A stretch of DNA of 64,000 bases, taken from NCBI RefSeq assembly GCF_018873765.1, contig NC_057925.1, positions 78,927 through 142,926 on the forward strand, given 5' to 3'. Source of the stretch: Telopea speciosissima. Taxonomy: Eukaryota > Streptophyta > Magnoliopsida > Proteales > Proteaceae. Positions 58,250 through 64,000 of the stretch are shown here, piece by piece. The stretch's first letter is position 1. Every line of letters starts with the position of its first letter. The notes under the pieces are model-generated. The model had not been told where the DNA came from, did no database searches, and was given only the letters and a program-made list of their open reading frames with translations. Made by a program: the position numbers and the translations under genes.

Positions 58250-59706
58250 TGATCTTACCTTCGCTTGAGACGAACAGTCAAAGGTTCGTAGTTGTAGGTT
58301 TCGTTTCCACCCTGCTTTTCCCTTCGCTTGAGACGAACAGTCGAGGGTTGTGGTTTTTGCTCGATAGTTTGAGGATCAAAGTAGATTCATAAAAATAAAT
58401 GGAATTTACAGTTGGGTTACATTTTATTGAATCAAATATGAGTCCACCTATACAAATGGACCAAAAAATGATGCACATTTACATAGAAAAAGTGGAATCA
58501 TGTGGATTCATGAACCTAAATCCGTTCATTACCAATTTGAACCTAACAGTTTTTATAATTCAGATTCATGAATCCATTGATACATCACCAGTTGGTTCAT
58601 CTAACCAAACACTTCCTAAGGGTGTCAAGTGGTTCGGTTTTGGGCTATCAATTTGGTTCCTTAACGTTTCATTCCTAACAGGTCAGGACCAGAACCAAAC
58701 TAATTAGCTAACCGGATCCAAAATTGAGATGCAGGACCATTAACTAGTGGGTGGGCTGTTTCCAGTTCCTAATCGGTTCCAAGCAGTCCAAAAAAAAAAA
58801 AAAAAAAAAAAAAACCTAACACTACTATGTATATTCAATAATAATATAGTAAGATTAATTTCAATCAAACGAGATATGTAGCCCACCATCAATTTTTTTC
58901 TCAAATCACAAAATTAGTCTATATTTCCTCTTGTTTTACATTCAATTAATAAATAGGAACACCACTACAATGAGAGAGAGAGAGAGAGAGAGAGTTGTGA
59001 TCTTACCTTCGCTTGAGACGAACAGTCGAAGGTTCGTAGTTGCAGGTTTCGTTTCCACCCTGCTTTTCCCTTCGCTTGAGACGAACAGTCGAGGGTTGTG
59101 GTTTTTGCCCGATAGTTTGAGGATCAAAGTAGATTCACAAAAATAAATGATATTTATCGTTGGGTTACATTTTGTTGAATCAAATATGAGTCCACCTATA
59201 CAGATGGACCAAAAAATGATGCACATTTACATAGAAAAAGTGGAATCATGTGGATTCATGAACCCAAATCCGTTTATCACCAATTTGAACCTAACAGTTT
59301 TTACAATTCAGATTCATGAATCCATTGATACATCACCAGTTGCTTCGTCTAACCAAACACTTCCTAAGGGTGTCAATTGGTTCGATTTTGGGCTATCAAT
59401 TTGGTTCCTTAACGTTTCATACCTAACAGGTCAGGACCAGAATCAAACTAATTAGCTAACCGGTTCCAAAATTGAGATGCATGACCATTAACTAGTGGGT
59501 GGGCTGGTTCCAATTCCTAATCGGTTCCAAGTAGTCCAAAAAAAAAAAAAAAAACCTAACACTATTATGTATATTCAATAATAATATAGTAAGATTAATT
59601 TCAATCAAACGAGATATGTAGCCCACCATCAATTTTTTCTCAACTCACAAAATTAGTCTATATTTCCTCTTGTTTTACATTCAATTAATAAATAGGAACA
59701 CCACTA
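58246..59706. repeat. Tandem duplication, ~740-bp unit, two copies
   Basis: 58,246-58,968 and 58,994-59,706 match closely from GTGATCTTACCTTCGCTTG to AATAGGAACACCACTA. Each copy contains a shorter internal duplication of CTTCGCTTGAGACGAACAGTC and an A run (about 58,789-58,814 and 59,538-59,554). The copies are separated by a GA repeat like the one at the left border. The minus-strand frames (about 66 and 94 codons) look like by-products rather than genes. Confidence 0.9.
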
Positions 59707-60312
59707 TCCTTATAAGAAATTAAGATTATTGTAAGAGATGTTCTTAAGTTAGCATTCCCAATTGAACCTTTAAATTAATAGTCAAATATTTAGCAAAATA
59801 GTACATGGGACAATAGGTACCGGTCAAAATTGAATCATAAAATTCTTAAGAATTACATAATATATTGGGTTAGGATTTGGATTTGCACTGGTTCCTAGTT
59901 GGTCTATTGGTTTTAGAACTGTTGGGAGACCAATATAACAACCGGTAAATCCAGAATCAAATCAATAACTTAATTGGGTACATCCATAAACGGATCAATA
60001 TGGCATTGGATGGACCGATTCCGGTTCATAGCTTGTCGGTTCTGGTTCTAGTCCAAAGCTGACAACCCTAATTCGAATCGACATGGAGCAATCAGAATCG
60101 GCTGGAAACTGAAAGAAATGACGAGATATAAGTGTAAATTGTCTGGATCGATCAGTGTCGATTCCGATACAAAACGGTCGATTCTGCTGATCGGTTCCGA
60201 TTCCCATTTTTGAACCATCTGGTTCTACAAATTCCAGAACCTAAAATCCTTCCAGCGATTGTCTAGATGCCCTAGCAATGGAATGCAACGACCAGTAGTC
60301 ACCAACAGACGT

Positions 60313-60352
<40 letters not shown>

Positions 60353-60821
60353 GATGAGTGAAGAACAACGACAGAGATACTTGCATGTAGAGAGGGGGAA
60401 TAAAGGAAGGGGCGATGGATGGTTTGCAGTTGCAACTCGATGTTAGCGGGAACGTACTTTTCCCCCCAAACTATGAAAATTTGCGAGCTCGGTTTCTCTA
60501 GAAAGCAAGCGAAGGCCTTTGATACGGTTACAAACAGGGTTTAGTAAGCGAATCGGAGAGATGAGTGATTAGGTTTTGCAGAGAGGAGACATCGGTCGGA
60601 TCGTGGATAAACTTGGGTGGCTGGTCAGCGAGTGAAAATTCTCCTTGTCACCTGCGATTCCGCGACTGCAAAGTGCGAACTCCTTTTTTTCCCTCCGTCC
60701 CTCGGGGGTCAGTTGTGCAAATTGCAGAGAAAGTAAAACCAAGTTTTTCCTGGACTTCTCCTCCAGTCCATATATTGCTGTAGTAATAAATCAGTAGTAG
60801 AGTGGTTGTCCTCTATCGCAA
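59707..60821. other. Intergenic region and U11/U12-65K upstream DNA
   Basis: AT-rich, then a stretch rich in ATCGGTTCCGATT words (60,000-60,215) like a decayed repeat. A GA microsatellite lies at 60,314-60,348. From about 60,440 the base composition shifts to that of a promoter/5' UTR for the gene starting at 60,822. No separate gene is supported. Confidence 0.4.
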
Positions 60822-61998
60822 ATGCATATCAATATGAATCCTCAGGCGCAACATTTCGGATTTAAAGGCAGCGAAGAAGCGATGCCGAAACCCCAAGCGG
60901 ACGAAGAGGTGGCGACAACCCTTTTGGTTCGGCATCTCCCCGAGGCCATTCCTCACGAAACACTCTCTCGCCTCCTCTCTCATTACGGTGCTTCCTCTGT
61001 TCGTCCCTGCGCGGGTGGAAGGTAGGTATCTGTTCGTCCCTGCGCTGGTAGATGGTAGGTACCAATTGCCTTTGGCCTGCGGGGAATTTTATCTAACTTA
61101 CTAACATAATTATCGTTTTTCTTCAACCTTTCTGCACTGAACTCTTCGACAAGTACAAAAGAGAATCTGCCGGGGTGGGGGGTGGGTGGGTTGAGGTGGG
61201 ACAGAGAGGCAACTAATGTTTGATTTATTGATTAGAATCGGTTCATTCTTTCCCTAACTTCGTAGTTATCGGCTGACACTGAGAACTACAGGAACCAATT
61301 TTGCAATTCGCACAGTTTGCGACACTCCTGCTTGACCCGGGCTTGGGCTGGCGGAGCCATTCGTTTCCCCCCCCCCCCCCCTGTTCTATCACTTGTGTTT
61401 GTTATTTGGATGGTTCATCGTCGTTCTCTGTGCTACCGTGCAGATTGAGGAATTGTGCTTTTGTTGATTTCAAGGACGAAACTCTGGCTTTTCAAGCACA
61501 ATCGCAACTAAACCGGTACTCATCTGGTTTATTACCATGGTTTTGGTGCAACTCCCATTTGGTTACAAGTAGCTTACAAGGGAATTTTGCTGGTGCTTCA
61601 TTTCATTTAGTCCGGATTTAGATCCATCTTTTAATTTTCTTTTTATGGATTTAATATTCTCTTCTATTCTGCTATTTCTGTCCAGGAATGCCTTAATTAA
61701 CCATGTATGGTAGATATACCTGAGCATCTTACTTACAGTAGAAGTTTGTTTGTCCCAGGTTGAGGTTTCTTGGTAAAGTATTGTCAGTGGAGAGAGCAAG
61801 TAAACAAATATTGAATAATAAGAACCAGCAAAATGAAGTACAACTAGGGAAAGACTTGAATTCTCTGCCTACATCCCAGCAAAAAGATACTTCTTTACCT
61901 AGAAGTATGACTAGAGGAGCCAATGCAGACTCGTTATCCATCGGTGAACCTATTGCTAAGAGACTTGGTGTTGACTATCCATTCCCTCCTAATCTTGA
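60822..61998 (+). CDS. U11/U12 snRNP 65K protein (RNPC3-like), first three exons
   Basis: Component of the U11/U12 di-snRNP of the minor (U12-type) spliceosome, nuclear; its RRMs bind U12 snRNA and bridge to U11 proteins. Exons 60,822-61,021, 61,444-61,515 and 61,759-61,998 join in frame with GT/AG introns (split Arg codons AG|A and CG|G) to give about 170 residues. An N-terminal RRM shows RNP2-like TLLVRHLP (about 33-40), SRLLSHYGASSVRPCAGG, RNP1-like RNCAFVDF (69-76) and LGKVLSVERA. The segment ending LGVDYPFPPNLE is characteristic of the plant protein. The C-terminal RRM and remaining two-thirds are not in the window; an LTR element begins before exon 4. ATG 60,822 is the first in frame (a second is at 60,834). 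Confidence 0.88.
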
Positions 61999-62400
61999 GT
62001 ATGTTTTCAGCTTTTTATTATCTCTTCTGTTACTTGTAGCACTTTCATGTGTATATGCTTCACAAAATTATGGATTCCAAATCATTATGTTATCATCTAC
62101 TGATTTTGTTTCCTGCAGTTTTGTGCATTCTTTCTTATCTGCTGGTTTTATAATGGTTTATTTAGTTCAATTTTTGTCTTTGTTTGAATGTGATTTTCTT
62201 TTTTCCCATAGAAGCTTAAGTGCGAAAACTTAACAACAGAAATCAATTGCTGAGAAACTTGATCAAGTTGGAACTTGACTCTTCTGTTACTTCCATTTCC
62301 GATCTCTGAAAGCCAAAATAGAACCATCTCCCAAACGATCAATTTTGGTGATATTGTTCACCTGCCAAGTCTCCCTAACCTGGTTGAACCCAACTCTGGT
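61999..62400 (+). other. U11/U12-65K intron 3, start
   Basis: Opens with GTATGT after exon 3. Conserved exon 4 sequence expected to begin near YAYPPPD is not found. T-rich and non-coding up to the probable LTR. Confidence 0.5.
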
Positions 62401-63370
62401 TTTTCTGATGCAGGTGCACTACCTTGGATCGACCCAAACCCAGTTGGGTATCCAGATGGAGATGAACCGGGTCCAATAACAAGCCCCAAAACCAGCCCAG
62501 CAAGGTTGTGGGATTCGACTGCTGTGAGAGGCAGCTTGTTTAAATAATGTGGCAAGTTTTTGTTGGTTTGATGGAGCATCACCTAAGGCAGCCCCAGCCC
62601 AGAGAGAAGCATGAAGAAGACAAGATACCAAGACAGAAATTAAAAAAGAAGGTACTGTTCACATGAACAGTACCCAAGTTACTGTTCACGTGAACAGTGA
62701 TTTTGGGGGCACATATGGACAGCTTTTTTCCTATTTTTGTTTAGCTGTGTTAGTTTACCTTGTTTCCATTTTACAGTTTGGTTGTAATAGGATATTAGAT
62801 AGTTTCTAAATTCAGTTTTAGCAAGTTAGTACTAGTTTTTAAGTTCAAATTTAGAAAGTATGCTTAGCTTTTATTTAGAAGTCTCTATTTTCTTGAGTTT
62901 CTATTTCAGTCCTTTGTTTCATTTTAGTTAGATTTAGTTTAAATTTTCGTTTGGTTGCTATTTTTGGGACTTTCTATTTTGTGAAGCTTATGCCAATTGC
63001 CAAGCTATAAATAGGCCCCATAAGTTGTACTTGAATTCAGACTTGATTAATGGAATTTCTATTGCTTGCTTGCAAGTGTTTGGTCTGAGAAGACTTGTGT
63101 TCAACAACTGAGATTTCTGTGGGTGAGAGACCTAAGGCTGAGATAGCCTCATAGCCTTATAGCCTACCCCCTCCTATCCCTATCCCCCCTTCATATATCT
63201 GTATCCCCTTCTTCTTCTTATCCTTTTTTTTATGTTGTTCTTTCATGTGTAAACAGAAAAAAAGCAATATAAGTTATAGTTATTCAATTTGTTCATCCTT
63301 ATTGTGTTGAACCTGGTTGCAATCGATCTCCCATTGGTTTCCTTGGTTCTAGGTCGACTTTTACATTATT
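62400..63370 (+). repeat. Probable 5' LTR of a Gypsy-type element
   Basis: The right end is fixed by the tRNA-Met primer-binding site TGGTATCAGAGC (63,371-63,382). The left end is uncertain because the 3' LTR is outside the window. It contains two 18-bp palindromes (62,654-62,671 and 62,681-62,698, the second including CACGTG), a TATA box CTATAAATAGG near 63,004 and CT-rich sequence before 63,230. Confidence 0.6.
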
Positions 63371-63383
63371 TGGTATCAGAGCT

Positions 63384-64000
63384 ATGGAAGAGGGGAGTTC
63401 TAACAACCCTAACCATGCTCCGTTAAATGCTAATGAAGCTTTTGCCTTAGCTATTTGACAGCTGAACGAAGAAGTTGCTTCTATGTACAGAGAGATGCAA
63501 GAATTGAAGGAATCCACTAGACAAACTATTGGACAGCAAATTGTTGAGAGGTTTCCTAGTTATCCTCCTCGTACACCACAAAGAATCATCCGTCAACCAT
63601 CCTTGTACGATGAAGAAGCTGTTGACTTTGGTGCACAATGTCAAACTTGAACTAAAAGACTAAAATGGGAAAGCTGATCCACTTCTGTTCTATGAATGGA
63701 TGTGTGCTTTAGATGATTACTTCGATTGGTTTGCCTTGTTTGAAGAGCGAAAGATGAAGCTGGCTTGTGCCGAGCTGATTGGGGCAGCAAGAGAGTGGTG
63801 GCGTATACATGAGGAAAGGTTTTACCGTCGTCGTGAAGAACCTACCACATGGGAGGAGATGAAAGAAATATTGATGGACAAATATTTATTCTCTACCTTT
63901 CGGCGAAGGTTACATGATCAGCTCAATACTATTCGCCAAGGCTCCATGATCGTTGACGTTTTGAAGATGGAAGAGCAACAAGAGAATAAACCTCCAATCA
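63384..64000 (+). pseudogene. Gypsy-type gag, start of element, runs off the window
   Basis: ATG at 63,384 just after the primer-binding site begins MEEGSSNNPNHAPLNANEAF. A TGA follows near 63,456, then VASMYREMQELKEST and FPSYPPRTPQRIIRQPSLYD. A frame change near 63,650 leads to the retrotransposon gag core ADPLLFYEWMCALDDYFDWF, ERKMKLACAELIGAAREWWR, FSTFRRRLHDQLNTIRQGS. It is not intact. The element occupies the U11/U12-65K intron or downstream flank. Confidence 0.82.

Noticed and set aside
58278-59226. Duplicated small proteins in the tandem repeat
   Set aside because: The two minus-strand frames differ by frame-preserving chance only, lack initiation context, and include low-complexity ends from the GA repeat.

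Overview
This is a transposon-dense stretch of a seed-plant nuclear genome. It is almost certainly an angiosperm, but the sequence alone does not fix the genus. The evidence is short host exons with GT/AG introns, a NAC transcription factor, an APY1/2-type apyrase, the U11/U12-65K minor-spliceosome protein, and Copia, Ty3/Gypsy, L1-type LINE, hAT-like and MITE sequences with plant-type primer-binding sites (TGGTATCAGAGC and TGGCGCCGTCTGTGGG). No bacterial operons, CRISPR arrays or phage are present.

Host genes take up little of the window. (1) Apyrase, minus strand, four exons between 11,197 and 8,585. Its later exons are absent from here to the window's left edge, where nested transposons lie. 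(2) NAC gene, plus strand, 15,900-17,836, three exons and 476 codons, apparently intact. (3) A possible but unrecognised minus-strand gene or gene fragment, 58,020-56,770. (4) U11/U12-65K, plus strand, first three exons 60,822-61,998, after which a Gypsy-type element begins before exon 4 is reached.

Transposon layout. 240-7,170 is a decayed Copia element broken by a short non-autonomous LTR element (1,106-3,766), an 8-bp-TSD inverted-repeat element (3,782-4,769) and a LINE 3' end (5,032-5,807); its end abuts an inverted relative of the second insertion (7,171-7,864). 12,016-12,728 and 15,058-15,281 are inverted-repeat elements, and 12,938-13,704 is a LINE tail with a target duplication. From 18,310 to 50,720 there is a Russian-doll structure. 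One minus-strand LINE appears to be split into 50,720-50,375 and 22,084-18,310. Its 3' half holds a solo LTR (20,052-21,802). The ~28-kb interruption is bounded by related inverted ends and holds a Tat-like Gypsy element (about 23,196-29,448), a chromovirus (Tekay/Del-like) Gypsy element with 3.2-kb LTRs (29,449-43,084) that itself contains a hAT MITE (38,873-39,477), an antisense LTR-like region, and a 3.9-kb probable solo LTR (45,497-49,400). A tRNA-like gene with an over-long anticodon arm lies at 51,364-51,443. A structurally complete Copia element follows at 51,980-56,736, and a ~740-bp tandem duplication at 58,246-59,706.

None of the element coding regions is intact. The most informative observations are the target duplications that order the insertions, the split LINE, the unusual tRNA-like locus, and the two host genes whose remaining exons are separated from, or lost to, transposon blocks.
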